This document shows, in pieces, positions 1 to 8,094 of a stretch of DNA of 64,000 nucleotides. The notes under the pieces were generated by a model that saw only the letters and a program-made list of their open reading frames with translations, had not been told where the DNA came from and did not search any database. The DNA lies in NCBI GenBank assembly GCA_963784425.1, contig CAWARM010000005.1, forward strand, positions 1 to 64,000, read 5' to 3'. This DNA is from SHZL01 sp963784425. GTDB lineage: Bacteria > Pseudomonadota > Gammaproteobacteria > Xanthomonadales > SZUA-36. A program made the position numbers and the translations under genes. Each line of letters begins with the position of its first letter. Positions within the stretch are counted from its first letter, which is position 1.

Positions 1-920
1 TCATCGCCTACTCGGGCGACGAAGAGACCACAATGAAGACTTCGAAGATCATCGCCGAGCGCTTGCGCAATGCCCGGCTGGTGCTCAATGTCGACGGTTC
101 TTCGGGCACCCTCAGCGAGGAGACCGGCAAGCCCCTCTTCTGGACTTGGGAAGGCGCCGAAAAGACCTATGTCGATTTCCAGCTCGAAGTCACCAATCCG
201 GGAGGACACAGCTCGGCACCACGTCCCGAAAATGCCATTCAGCAGATGTCGCAGGCGCTCGAACGAATCGGCGCTTACCGTTTCAAGCCTGAGCAAAACG
301 ACATTACGCGTGAGTATTTTGCCAAGGCCGCGAAACTCGAGCCCGATCCGAAACTGTCCTCGGCGATGCAGGCTTTTGCCGCCAACCCGGCCGACGAAGA
401 GGCCATCAAGGTGCTGCGCGAAAACCCGGCGACGGTCGGCAAAATCGGCACCACCTGCGTTCCCACCATGGTGGAAGGCGGCCACGCGCTCAACGCGCTG
501 CCGCAGAGGGTCACCGCCAATATCAATTGCCGCATCTTTCCGGGCCACACCCGCAAGGACATCATGGCGGAGCTGGAGCGCGTAGCGGGAGTGCCCGCAG
601 TGAAATTCCGCGACGCGACCGGCGACCAATCGATTGAAGCACCGCCCTCGCCGCCTGACCCCTTGCTGCTCGCCGCCGTAACCAAGGCGGTCGGAGCTTC
701 GTGGGGCAAGGAAGTTTCGATTTTTCCATCGCAGTCCTCGGGCGCTTCGGATTCCATGTGGTACCGCGCCGTGGGTGTGCCAAGCTACGGCGCTTCAGCC
801 AGCATGTCCAAGCACTCAGACGAGTTCTCGCACGGGCTGAACGAACGCATCGCGCTGAGCAACATCAGTCCCGGCGTGACCTACTACCTGAGCGTGTTCA
901 CGGACCTCTCTTCGCAGTAG
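1..920 (+). CDS. M20-family metallopeptidase (5' end outside window)
   Basis: C-terminal part of a zinc-dependent M20 peptidase/deacylase. The frame is already open at base 3 and reads IAYSGDEETT before the first ATG (33), so the true start lies upstream. SGDEE carries the catalytic Glu and metal-ligand Glu typical of the family. NPGGHSS near base 200 begins the dimerisation domain, and SHGLNER near base 830 holds the usual C-terminal zinc-ligand His. The family removes amino acids or acyl groups from small peptides; the substrate cannot be told from the sequence. It is followed after about 35 bases by the pseudouridine synthase on the same strand. Confidence 0.88.
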   Translation, partial: IAYSGDEETTMKTSKIIAERLRNARLVLNVDGSSGTLSEETGKPLFWTWEGAEKTYVDFQLEVTNPGGHSSAPRPENAIQQMSQALERIGAYRFKPEQNDITREYFAKAAKLEPDPKLSSAMQAFAANPADEEAIKVLRENPATVGKIGTTCVPTMVEGGHALNALPQRVTANINCRIFPGHTRKDIMAELERVAGVPAVKFRDATGDQSIEAPPSPPDPLLLAAVTKAVGASWGKEVSIFPSQSSGASDSMWYRAVGVPSYGASASMSKHSDEFSHGLNERIALSNISPGVTYYLSVFTDLSSQ

Positions 921-955
921 GGTAAATAGGGGCCGATCACCGAGCAGGACTCAGG

Positions 956-1702
956 ATGGCAGAACCCGATAAGGACTTACCCCGACTTTCCAAGCGCATG
1001 AGCGAGCTCGGCCTGTGTTCGCGCCGTGAGGCCGACCAGTGGATCACCAAAGGCTGGATCAAGGTCGACGGCGAGATTGTCAACACACTCGGCGTGCGCG
1101 TATCTCGCGAGGCGCGCATCGAAGTTGTGCGCGAGGCAACGGCACAGCAGAACGAACTGGTGACGATACTTTTGCACAAGCCCGTAGGCTACGTCTCCGG
1201 GCAGGCCGAGGACGGTTATGAGCCAGCCGTGGTGTTGGTCCGCCCCGAGAACCGCTGGGCTGATGATCCGTCGCCGCTCCGTTTCCAGCCGCGGCACCTG
1301 CGCGGGCTCGCGCCGGCCGGCCGGCTGGACATCGACTCGACCGGCCTGCTGGTGTTTACCCAGGACGGTCGCATTGCGAAGCAGCTGATCGGACAGGATA
1401 CGTCGATCGAAAAGGAATACCTGGTGCGCGTCAAGGGGAGGTTGTCTGGCAGTGGCCTGCAGCGCTTGCGGCACGGCCTGCAGCTCGATGGTGTGCAGCT
1501 GAAACCGGCGAAAGTAAGCTGGCAGAACGAAGATCAATTGCGATTCATCCTGCGCGAAGGGCGCAAGCGCCAGATACGTCGCATGTGCGAGCTGGTAGGC
1601 CTGGTCGTCACCGGTCTGAAGCGAGTGCGCAGCGGCAATGTTCCGCTGGGCCAACTACCGGCTGGCCAGTGGCGTTACCTGCGTAGCGACGAATCCTTCT
1701 GA
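956..1702 (+). CDS. rRNA pseudouridine synthase, RsuA/RluF family
   Basis: 248 residues, a normal length for the family. An S4 RNA-binding domain (about residues 8-60, with LCSRREADQWI) is followed by the RsuA-type catalytic domain. The signature GRLD is at residues 122-125, with Asp125 the expected catalytic aspartate, then STGLLVFTQDG. EGRKRQIRRM near residue 203 is the second family motif. It isomerises a specific uridine in rRNA, or possibly tRNA. The pattern KPVGYVSGQAEDGY looks most like the RluF branch, but the target base cannot be assigned. The ATG at 956 begins just before the S4 domain. Confidence 0.88.
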   Translation: MAEPDKDLPRLSKRMSELGLCSRREADQWITKGWIKVDGEIVNTLGVRVSREARIEVVREATAQQNELVTILLHKPVGYVSGQAEDGYEPAVVLVRPENRWADDPSPLRFQPRHLRGLAPAGRLDIDSTGLLVFTQDGRIAKQLIGQDTSIEKEYLVRVKGRLSGSGLQRLRHGLQLDGVQLKPAKVSWQNEDQLRFILREGRKRQIRRMCELVGLVVTGLKRVRSGNVPLGQLPAGQWRYLRSDESF

Positions 1703-1737
1703 CCACTTTCCAAAAAATACAGTGGACCGAGGACGGC

Positions 1738-2904
1738 GTGGCGCACAGCGCGAACTGGCAGTCCGAACGCGGCGCATCACCTCCACAACAGGTGCAGCTC
1801 GCCGATGACCGCATGAACGCCGACACGGCCTATGGGCTCGCATGCCAGGGTGTGGCCTTGTTGTGGCGCGGTGACTTCCAGAATGCCCGACAGCTGTTAA
1901 ACGCGCTGGGGAATCGTGCTGATCGGCATCGGCCTGATCGGCTTCGGCGTGTGCCGCCCCGCCACGCTGCAACCTGGGCTGCAGCCGCCGCTACGACCAT
2001 GCCGGAAGCCTTCCATCGCGAACGACAAGCGCGCGCCCAGCGGGCACGAACACTGAGTGCAGTGCTCATCGAGCTCGATTCCGATTACCGCAGTGCGCTG
2101 CGCCGTGCTCCGGACGTCAGCACCGCCTGCACTGAGGCGTTCGGTGCGGCGCAGGGCCCCTCGGTGCTGTCATTGCGTGAACTGCTGGGCGTGATAGGGG
2201 CACACGAATGGCGCGTTCGCGGCATCGAACTCCGGGGCATCGAACTCCCTGGGGTCAATCTGCGGATTCATGCGCATTACGGCGTATTCGCACCGCTCCG
2301 CCACGAGTATGTGGAGCTGGTGGCGCAGGCACCATTGCCAGCGGCCCTGGCAGAGCACAACATGGCATTCGATATCGGTACCGGTACCGGCGTACTCGCG
2401 GCCGTGCTCGCGCGCCGCGGCGTCGGACAGGTGATTGCCACCGATCTGCAGCCGCGCGCACTCGCTTGCGCGCGCGACAACATCGAACGGCTAGGGTTGA
2501 CGCAGCACGTGACTGTGCAGCAGGCCGATCTGTACCCGAGCGGGCAAGCTGCACTCATCGTGTGCAATCCGCCCTGGCTTCCGGCGCGGGCAAGCTCGGC
2601 GCTCGAACGAGCTGTCTACGATCCCGACAGCAGCATGTTGCTCGGTTTCCTGTCCGGACTCGCTGAACATCTCCTGCCCGGGGGCGAGGGCTGGTTGATC
2701 CTGTCAGATCTTGCGGAACAGCTCGGGCTGAGGTCGAGAGGGCAGTTGCTGGCCGCGTTCACCGCCGCCGGGTTGCACGTGCTGGAACGTATCGACACCC
2801 GGCCGACGCACCCACGCGCATCAGACGCCAGTGATCCACTGCACGCCGCACGCATGGCCGAGGTGACTTCGCTGTGGCGGCTTGGGGTTATGGGGTCGGA
2901 GTAA
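1738..2904 (+). CDS. class I SAM-dependent methyltransferase (PrmC/HemK-like)
   Basis: The C-terminal half is a Rossmann methyltransferase: motif I is AFDIGTGTGVL at about residues 210-220, the acidic IATDLQ follows, and NPPW at residues 277-280 is the (N/D)PPY-type motif of enzymes that methylate amide or ring nitrogens. The N-terminal 200 residues are poorly conserved to my eye and contain Ala/Arg-rich stretches. The frame opens with GTG at 1738; an ATG at 1813 (MNADTAYGL) is an equally plausible start and better matches the beginning of recognisable fold. Substrate unknown: protein release factor or rRNA are both possible. Confidence 0.75.
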   Translation: MAHSANWQSERGASPPQQVQLADDRMNADTAYGLACQGVALLWRGDFQNARQLLNALGNRADRHRPDRLRRVPPRHAATWAAAAATTMPEAFHRERQARAQRARTLSAVLIELDSDYRSALRRAPDVSTACTEAFGAAQGPSVLSLRELLGVIGAHEWRVRGIELRGIELPGVNLRIHAHYGVFAPLRHEYVELVAQAPLPAALAEHNMAFDIGTGTGVLAAVLARRGVGQVIATDLQPRALACARDNIERLGLTQHVTVQQADLYPSGQAALIVCNPPWLPARASSALERAVYDPDSSMLLGFLSGLAEHLLPGGEGWLILSDLAEQLGLRSRGQLLAAFTAAGLHVLERIDTRPTHPRASDASDPLHAARMAEVTSLWRLGVMGSE

Positions 2905-2952
2905 AGGGGGAACAAACGGGACACCCACATTCCCGCCGTTCGCCGCCTTTGT

Positions 2953-2999
2953 GTGTTCAATGCATTGTATCCGTATGGATACATGCTTACAATGAACAC
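2953..2999. promoter_or_regulatory. nested inverted repeat over the toxin-antitoxin start: probable operator
   Basis: Two nested inverted repeats lie across the toxin start. The inner arms are TGTATCC and GGATACA (2966-2983, 4-base loop); the outer arms are GTGTTCA (2953-2959) and TGAACAC (2993-2999). The outer right arm overlaps the likely ATG at 2992. Type II toxin-antitoxin operons are usually autoregulated by an antitoxin bound to such palindromes. Function here is inferred from position and symmetry only. Confidence 0.5.
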
Positions 3000-3291
3000 C
3001 ATTATCCGAACCGCCATCTTTGATGAGTGGCTATTGCAGCTCAAGGATGTCAATGGCAAAGCTCACATCATTAAGAGAATTCGTTCGGCGCAGCGGGGAA
3101 ATTTTGGGGACAGTGCTGCACTAGGTTCACGTGTGTCGGAAATGCGTATTCATGCCGGGCCCGGCTATCGCATCTACTTTATGCGGGCCGAAGCTACGGT
3201 TTACCTGCTGCTTTGCGGTGGCACAAAGCGCGGGCAACAAGCAGATATCTTTAAAGCGAAGCAACTGGCCAGACAGTTGAAAAAGGATTGA
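2992..3291 (+). CDS. RelE/HigB-type toxin (addiction module killer protein)
   Basis: About 99 residues, typical of the phage Gp49-like/HigB toxin family, which are ribosome-dependent or free mRNA interferases. Visible family features are FDEWLLQLKD near the N-terminus, RIRSAQRGNFGDS, VSEMRIHAGPGYRIYF and LLCGGTKRGQQADI. An upstream in-frame ATG at 2983 gives MLTMNTII; I prefer 2992 because the family normally begins close to the IIRTAIF segment, but neither has a strong Shine-Dalgarno sequence. The antitoxin follows 3 bases after the stop, toxin first, as in HigBA. No catalytic test is possible from sequence. Confidence 0.85.
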   Translation: MNTIIRTAIFDEWLLQLKDVNGKAHIIKRIRSAQRGNFGDSAALGSRVSEMRIHAGPGYRIYFMRAEATVYLLLCGGTKRGQQADIFKAKQLARQLKKD

Positions 3292-3294
3292 ATT

Positions 3295-3672
3295 ATGAGC
3301 AAGAAAAACCCGCTGGGCCTCGCGCCGTTTGAGGCCAGCGATTACCTCGACAGCGAAGAGATTATTGCCCAATACCTGACGTTCGCCCTGACAGACCCTG
3401 ACCCGAATGCTTTCCTCGCAGCGGTAAATGATGTGGCAAAGGCACGGGGAATAGCCGGTATTTCAACCGAGACTGGCCTGGGCCGCGAGAGTCTTTACAA
3501 GGCACTGAAGCCTGGCGCCAAACCGCGCTTTGAGACAGTTCGCCGGGTGCTGGAGGCTTTGGGAGTGGGACTGGAGGTTATCGCCCAACAACCCGCAAAG
3601 CCGGCGGTACATCGAACGGCGTCAGGCACCAGAATGCCAACCGGCGTTCCCGCGGGAACGCGGAAAAATTGA
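3295..3672 (+). CDS. HigA-like antitoxin with helix-turn-helix
   Basis: 125 residues. EASDYLDSEEIIAQYLTFAL at the N-terminus followed by DPNAFLAAVNDVAKARG and the helix-turn-helix TETGLGRESLYKALK (about residues 58-72) match the addiction-module antidote family paired with Gp49-like toxins. It should bind the toxin through its N-terminal part and the operator through the HTH. The ATG is 3 bases after the toxin stop, preceded by AAAAAGGA inside the toxin's last codons, so the two are translationally coupled. The last 20 residues (ASGTRMPTGVPAGTRKN) look like a tail read through a 16-base palindrome at 3645-3660 rather than conserved protein. Confidence 0.85.
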   Translation: MSKKNPLGLAPFEASDYLDSEEIIAQYLTFALTDPDPNAFLAAVNDVAKARGIAGISTETGLGRESLYKALKPGAKPRFETVRRVLEALGVGLEVIAQQPAKPAVHRTASGTRMPTGVPAGTRKN

Positions 3673-3698
3673 AGAAAAATTGAATAATAAGGAATAAA

Positions 3699-3758
3699 GG
3701 GGCCGGATACATTTTCCTCTGAGCACTCAATTAGGCTTAGGAAAATGTATCCGGCCCC
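3699..3758. repeat. 20-bp perfect inverted repeat (REP-like), also a likely terminator
   Basis: GGGGCCGGATACATTTTCCT at 3699-3718 is mirrored exactly at 3739-3758, with a 20-base loop. The right arm is followed by CCTTTTT, so transcripts from the toxin-antitoxin pair could terminate here. Related half or imperfect copies occur at 4665-4701 and 17653-17671. The convergent FkbM gene ends inside the repeat: its stop is at 3727-3729 in the loop and its last eight or nine codons are repeat sequence. Confidence 0.8.
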
Positions 3759-4569
3759 CTTTTTGGCCCCTTACTTCCTTTCTTTTTTCTTTCACAAAAA
3801 GTACGTCATATGGATATCTGACCGCAATCTTGAATTGGCTTAAAGCCTTGGCAATATCTCTCAGAGTGGGCTGGCCTTCATATAGATCATGATTACTGTA
3901 TTCAGTGTAGATTGCTCGAACTTTGGGTAGCGTTTTCTTTGCTCCATCGAACACATTAATCTCTGCGCCCTGAACATCCATCCAAATAAAGTCAATGCAC
4001 GTAACGCCATGTTGTTCACACCAGGCATCAAGGGTTGTGGTATCGACCTCAACCGCAGAACCAAATGTCACCCAGGGGTAAAAAATCAGATGATTGACCG
4101 GTTTCTTTAACGAACCCGATGCATCCCAGCATTCAGACTCTCCGTTTGCACTTTGGCTCTCCTTTTTTAAATGACAAGCGTCGCCAGGTCGAAAACCACT
4201 GCTGGGATAAAAATTCGCTTTCCCTACTTTGTCACTCACGGCCATTTTAAATAATGTCACATTCTGACAATCACCCAAATTCTCCTCAAACTTTGTGGCC
4301 GCACGTGAATCCGGTTCAAAGCAGTAAATTCGTGCATTTGGAAACAATTCCAGAAACCAGGCTGTGTGCGTTCCGTCATTACTCCCAATTTCCAAAATAA
4401 CGGGGTTGGGTTTCAAGATGATGCTTCGAAGCATTGCCTCATCGATTTCTGCCCCGGTCACTGAAGTAAATCTCCTGACAAAGTCGTAACAACGCCGTAG
4501 ATTCCTTCCCGCCAACGGGTATCTCGCAACAAACTGTCTCAATCGCTTAATGATTAGTGTTGATATCAC
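3727..4569 (-). CDS. FkbM-family methyltransferase
   Basis: 280 residues. A SAM-binding motif ILEIGSNDG is at residues 58-66, an acidic FEPDS follows, and FIWMDVQGAE is the family's later motif. FkbM proteins O-methylate sugars or secondary metabolites, commonly in polysaccharide gene clusters. The gene is clearly richer in A and T than its neighbours, which suggests acquisition by transfer. The final residues (GGRIHFPKPN) are encoded by the 3699-3758 palindrome, so the original C-terminus was replaced or extended when the repeat arrived. No sugar-transferase genes lie immediately beside it. Confidence 0.88.
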   Translation of the reverse strand: MISTLIIKRLRQFVARYPLAGRNLRRCYDFVRRFTSVTGAEIDEAMLRSIILKPNPVILEIGSNDGTHTAWFLELFPNARIYCFEPDSRAATKFEENLGDCQNVTLFKMAVSDKVGKANFYPSSGFRPGDACHLKKESQSANGESECWDASGSLKKPVNHLIFYPWVTFGSAVEVDTTTLDAWCEQHGVTCIDFIWMDVQGAEINVFDGAKKTLPKVRAIYTEYSNHDLYEGQPTLRDIAKALSQFKIAVRYPYDVLFVKEKRKEVRGQKGGRIHFPKPN

Positions 4570-4602
4570 CGGTCCAGCTCTTTGAAGTTATGGCGTCACA
4601 GT

Positions 4603-4701
4603 AAAGTGCCATTGCAAAGGGGCCAAGGTGGCCTCGTTGGCACTTTCGTATCTGCTAACTAAAAGGGGCCGAATACAAACTCGGCAAAATGTACCCGGCC
4701 C
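4603..4701. repeat. imperfect copies of two intergenic repeat types
   Basis: AAAGTGCCA (4603-4611) pairs with TGGCACTTT (4638-4646), the same core as the long palindrome at 61709-61786. A second imperfect palindrome follows: GGGGCCGAATACA (4665-4677) against TGTACCCGGCCC (4690-4701), the core seen at 3699-3758 with two mismatches. The block separates the FkbM gene from the truncated gene at 4712. Confidence 0.6.
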
Positions 4702-4711
4702 ACTTTTCCCT

Positions 4712-5188
4712 TCATTCAAACCCGTCACTGAAGAACAATTCCCCCGGCGGATGCGGCAGAGCGCAGTAGTCAAAGAACCGCGAAAGAGCATCTTGTCGCA
4801 GCGGCGCCCCGGGCAAGGCCTCGAAAGGAAAGCTCAGGAATACCGTGCGGAACACGCCGTTGTCGAACTGAATGCCCGCATTGCCCTGGTCACCCAGAAA
4901 AGAAACCTCAGCGCCGTTTATCACGTCGCTGCCGTTGGCAAAGGGATAGACAAGCTTGTGGGTGCTGAGTCCGTCAAATGCACTCCCGGTTCCGGTGACT
5001 TCCGTGGTGCCTGCGTCCAGGATTAAATCATCTAAAGAGTCGAAACCCAGGAATTCAATGGCTACCCCAATACAGGCCTGCGTTGCCGGACCTGAGGATA
5101 TGGGTACCCTGCGCGACGTTCGAACCGGTGCTCGACCGAACGCTCTGCAAAGGGCATGGCCCGGTCTGTCCGGCAGACCTGGGCGCAC
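4712..5188 (-). pseudogene. C-terminal remnant of a secreted protein ending in DGFE
   Basis: Only the last 120 or so residues look like real protein: IGVAIEFLGFDSLDD, then a beta-rich stretch, FRTVFLSFPFEALP, and the end GELFFSDGFE. The pattern 'V(F/Y)L-F-FEAL' is common near the C-terminus of large secreted peptidases or beta-sandwich proteins, and short DGFE-type ends are familiar from Xanthomonadales secreted proteins (my recollection, not a search). Residues before about 35 are Arg/Pro-rich and look like out-of-frame sequence; no signal peptide or upstream domain is found before the divergent gene at 5373. I read it as a truncated gene. Confidence 0.45.
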
Positions 5189-5372
5189 AGTCGGCGGACT
5201 CCGCTTTCGTGATCGTCTCCGGGACCGGGGTTGACGGAAAGTATAAACCAGCTCGTCCGAAAATCACGCCTCCGTTTCGCCACCGCTCTCGGTATACTCG
5301 GGTGCTGCGGCGCAACGGCGCGCGCCGCCGGACAGACAAGCCACCGCCGCCGTCTGATAAACAGGAATCGAC

Positions 5373-6275
5373 ATGGCTTCTGACCCAAATCATTCGAACG
5401 CTCCCTCCAAGCGCGGGCTCATGTGGCTGCTGACTTTCGTGAGCATCGCCGTCTTGGTGTCCTCGGTCACTTCGGTTGATCAATATGCACGCGACGACCT
5501 GGACAGCCTGTTCCGCAGGGCCCTGGTCACCTTCGCCCTGGCCCGCACGCTCAATGGCCTGATTTCAGTGGTGCAGGGAACCGAAGTTGCCCTGCAGCCG
5601 GCCGGAATCGGCGTAACTCTCACGCCCGGAGAAATTCTCGATCCCGTGAACGACCTGGTCGAACGCTTCTCCTGGATCATGCTGGCCGCCACGATTTCGC
5701 TGGGCATCCAGCAGGTGCTGCTCGACATCGGCCAGTGGTGGGTGCTGCGCGTCCTGATCGGGCTCAGCGGGCTTGTATGGCTGTGGTGGATGCTCAAGCG
5801 AGCGCCACCCGGCCAGAGTCAACAGCCAGGTCCGCAAGCGCGCACAGGAACGATCCTGATGCGCGTTTTCCTGGTAATGCTGTTCCTGCGATTTGCCGTG
5901 CCGCTGAGCCTGCTTGCAAACGAAGCGTTGTACGTCCTCTTCCTGCAAGCCCGCTATGATGAAAGCGCGCAACTCATCGAGGACGCTGGCCGTGATCTGC
6001 AGGAAAAAAGCGCTGATCCCCAGGCGGGTGAAAACACCGGTGGTGAAGCAGAGACGGGCTTCCTGGAGTCGTTCAATCGAGCCATGTCGAGCACCGCCGA
6101 AACCCTGAATTTCACCCGCCGTCTCGAGCAGCTGAAGGAGCGGGCGGCAGAACTGATCCAGCACCTCATCCAGCTCAGCGTTGTGTTCATCCTGCAGACG
6201 GGTGTCTTGCCCCTGGCGTTCCTTTGGCTACTGCTCAACCAGTTACGGAGGTTATTGAGCTTTGGCCCAGTATGA
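5373..6275 (+). CDS. conserved membrane protein, function unknown
   Basis: 300 residues with about five hydrophobic segments: roughly 17-34, 104-122, 126-142, 160-182 and 270-290. A long hydrophilic stretch (about 190-265, with many Glu and Gln) may form a coiled coil or periplasmic loop. I do not recognise the family. A possible -10 hexamer TATACT lies at 5293-5298. The stop overlaps the ATG of the hicA remnant by ATGA (6272-6275), so the old toxin gene was probably placed directly behind it. Confidence 0.7.
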   Translation: MASDPNHSNAPSKRGLMWLLTFVSIAVLVSSVTSVDQYARDDLDSLFRRALVTFALARTLNGLISVVQGTEVALQPAGIGVTLTPGEILDPVNDLVERFSWIMLAATISLGIQQVLLDIGQWWVLRVLIGLSGLVWLWWMLKRAPPGQSQQPGPQARTGTILMRVFLVMLFLRFAVPLSLLANEALYVLFLQARYDESAQLIEDAGRDLQEKSADPQAGENTGGEAETGFLESFNRAMSSTAETLNFTRRLEQLKERAAELIQHLIQLSVVFILQTGVLPLAFLWLLLNQLRRLLSFGPV

Positions 6276-6410
6276 AAGTTGAAAGAGTGGTGAGAGCCCT
6301 TCTCCAAATCTTGAGTGAATTAACCGGGTCTTCCCACAAGCATTGAAGGGGAAATTGGTGATAATCTAGCGCCAGGAACATTGAATAGCATCTATAAACA
6401 AGCAGGTTAG
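6272..6410 (+). pseudogene. decayed hicA-type toxin gene
   Basis: Too short and broken to appear as an open frame. The ATG at 6272 reads MKVERVVRALLQIL, like the MKVREVI-type start of HicA, then GSSHKH, like the GSHR motif that contains the active-site His, and stops at 6343-6345. In another frame, 6360-6410 reads DNLAPGTLNSIYKQAG, the very characteristic HicA C-terminus (normally LAPGTL-SILKQAGL). Total length is 139 bases against about 180 for an intact gene, so there is an internal deletion with a frame change. The intact HicB antitoxin follows 15 bases later. Confidence 0.65.
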
Positions 6411-6425
6411 AAGTAGAGGTAGGCT

Positions 6426-6635
6426 ATGAAATACGCAGTTGTTATCGAAGATTCAGGCGGCAATTTCTCGGCATATGTTCCAGACCTTCCAGGCTGCATC
6501 GCCACTGGCCAAACCATTGCAGAAACCGAAAATGAAATTCGCTCGGCCATCTTGTTTCACCTCGAAGGAATGAAGGAAGATGACCAGCCCATCCCGGAGC
6601 CCGCCAGCGCAGTTGAATACGTAGAGATTTTCTAA
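6426..6635 (+). CDS. HicB-family antitoxin (orphaned)
   Basis: 69 residues beginning MKYAVVIED, with the HicB partial RNase H-like fold signature: SAYVPDLPGCIATGQTIAETENEIRSAI. The family neutralises HicA, an mRNA interferase with a double-stranded RNA-binding fold. AGAGGT precedes the ATG by about 8 bases. There is no added DNA-binding domain, which some HicB proteins carry. Its partner at 6272-6410 is broken, so this antitoxin now has no toxin next to it. Confidence 0.85.
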   Translation: MKYAVVIEDSGGNFSAYVPDLPGCIATGQTIAETENEIRSAILFHLEGMKEDDQPIPEPASAVEYVEIF

Positions 6636-6713
6636 ATAAAGGCTTCGGAGTCCTTTGCCGCATTTGCATTGCCCCAATCCCAAGAATCCCAATACCGCAA
6701 GTTACTGCATCTA

Positions 6714-6752
6714 CCTCAAGCGATTTCGAGAAAAGTTTCCGCGGGAACGTCC
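6714..6752. repeat. dispersed 39-base repeat, copy 1
   Basis: The segment starts CCTCAAGCGATTTCGAG and ends TCCGCGGGAACGTCC. It recurs at 17837-17876 with about five differences. It lies in the 298-base gap between hicB and the LysE gene (6636-6933), in which I see no coding sequence or clear promoter. Confidence 0.6.
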
Positions 6753-6933
6753 GAACCAGTGCGTAAGAATACCGCGCCAAAATGCATGGAAGAGGTTGGA
6801 CATCCACAAATGGAAACACTTGACTCGCTAAATGCAGCGGTGGATTCTATCGTGCAATACCCCGAAAACGGGGGCTGATGGTAGTTTGGTATCGCAGAAC
6901 TCTGGCCCTTTACGTCGAGGCAAATAAGTCACC

Positions 6934-7560
6934 ATGATCGACTGGCATTCTTACCTTGCATTTCTCGCGGCTGCAGTTGCACTCATCCTTTTGCCCGGCC
7001 CTGGCCAGGCAATGACCATCGCGCACACGTTGAGCGGCGGCTTCCGTGCGGGTGCACTCACCGCAGTGGGCCTCAATCTCGGTACGCTCTTCCACGCGCT
7101 GGCGGCGGGACTTGGTCTGTCCGCCATCCTCGCAACTTCAGCACTCGCTTTTTCCATCGTTAAGTACCTTGGCGCGGCCTACCTTCTGTACCTGGGTATT
7201 TCGATGCTGCGCGCAAAGTCCACTAGGGTTCCAGCGGGTAAGCCGCGCGACGTTCCTACCGGTTCCCCGCTCTGGCAAGCGGCGCTTGCCGGTATCCTCA
7301 ACCCCAAGGTCGCCGTGTTCTTCCTGGCGTTCCTTCCCCAGTTCGTCGACCCGGCGCGAGGCTACCTGCCGCTGCAGTTTCTCCTGCTTGGCCTCTCGAT
7401 GGCGCTGCTCGACACGCTCTACGAGTTGCTCCTCTCCTGGCTGGTGTGCCGCGCCAGAGGGCGACTGACGGCACGGCCCGGAATACAGAGACTACAGGCA
7501 AAGGTGACCGGCTCCGTGCTCATTCTCCTTGGCCTGCGGCTCGCGACCCAGGAACGCTGA
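6934..7560 (+). CDS. LysE/RhtB-family amino acid exporter
   Basis: 208 residues with about six membrane segments. The N-terminal LILLPGPGQAMTIAHTLSGG is the family signature (LxPGP), followed by GLNLGTLFHALAAGLGLSA, KYLGAAYLLYLG and NPKVAVFFLAFLPQFV, all standard positions. Members export homoserine lactone, threonine, lysine or related small amino compounds by proton antiport; the substrate is not predictable. The ATG at 6934 fits the family's N-terminus. Confidence 0.9.
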   Translation: MIDWHSYLAFLAAAVALILLPGPGQAMTIAHTLSGGFRAGALTAVGLNLGTLFHALAAGLGLSAILATSALAFSIVKYLGAAYLLYLGISMLRAKSTRVPAGKPRDVPTGSPLWQAALAGILNPKVAVFFLAFLPQFVDPARGYLPLQFLLLGLSMALLDTLYELLLSWLVCRARGRLTARPGIQRLQAKVTGSVLILLGLRLATQER

Positions 7561-7572
7561 AAAGGGAAACAA

Positions 7573-8094
7573 ATGGACAAACTGATTGAGCGTCTTCCGG
7601 AGATCATCAATGCGGCAGCGCAAAGCCATCTCGGCATCCTGGCATTGCTGTCCATTGCCCTTTCCGTTCTAGCATACGTTTTCTTTGCCAGGGCCTCTGA
7701 GAAAGTCAGGGTCGGCATATTCGTTTTGCTTTTTCTGGGCGTTTTTGGTTTCGGGACGGCGATGTTTCGTGAGTCCATCCCTGCCCCGAAGACAGATACA
7801 CCAGTCACTGCGAAAGCTCCACTGTCCAAAGAGGCGAAGCTCATTCTCACCCAAGCTGCTGCGGACCCGGCCGGTTTGGTGTTGTTCGAACGTTACGGCG
7901 AAGGCGTCGATCTTAATAGCAATGGCGTCAGTCTATTTACAGAAAAAACAGATCACCACGCTCTTGCAGTTTGGGAATCTGCGCTACAGGAGCTGATCAG
8001 GCAAGAGCTGCTGGTTGCGCAAGGCGACCGTGGAGAGGTCTTCGAGATCACCAAAAAGGGATACGACGTTGCTGCAGGTGGAGACTTACCATGA
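7573..8094 (+). CDS. two-TM membrane protein with cytosolic C-terminal domain (holin-like position)
   Basis: 173 residues. Two hydrophobic helices (about 21-40 and 46-64) are followed by a Pro/Thr linker and a 95-residue soluble domain. That domain (residues 84-167) has a helix-rich pattern ending in LIRQELLVAQGDRGEVFEITKKGYDVA, which resembles a winged-helix wing. I recognise no named family. The stop overlaps the M15 peptidase start by ATGA (8091-8094). A small two-helix membrane protein directly coupled to a murein peptidase is the arrangement of holin-endolysin cassettes, but a holin would not normally have this soluble domain. Confidence 0.72.
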   Translation: MDKLIERLPEIINAAAQSHLGILALLSIALSVLAYVFFARASEKVRVGIFVLLFLGVFGFGTAMFRESIPAPKTDTPVTAKAPLSKEAKLILTQAAADPAGLVLFERYGEGVDLNSNGVSLFTEKTDHHALAVWESALQELIRQELLVAQGDRGEVFEITKKGYDVAAGGDLP

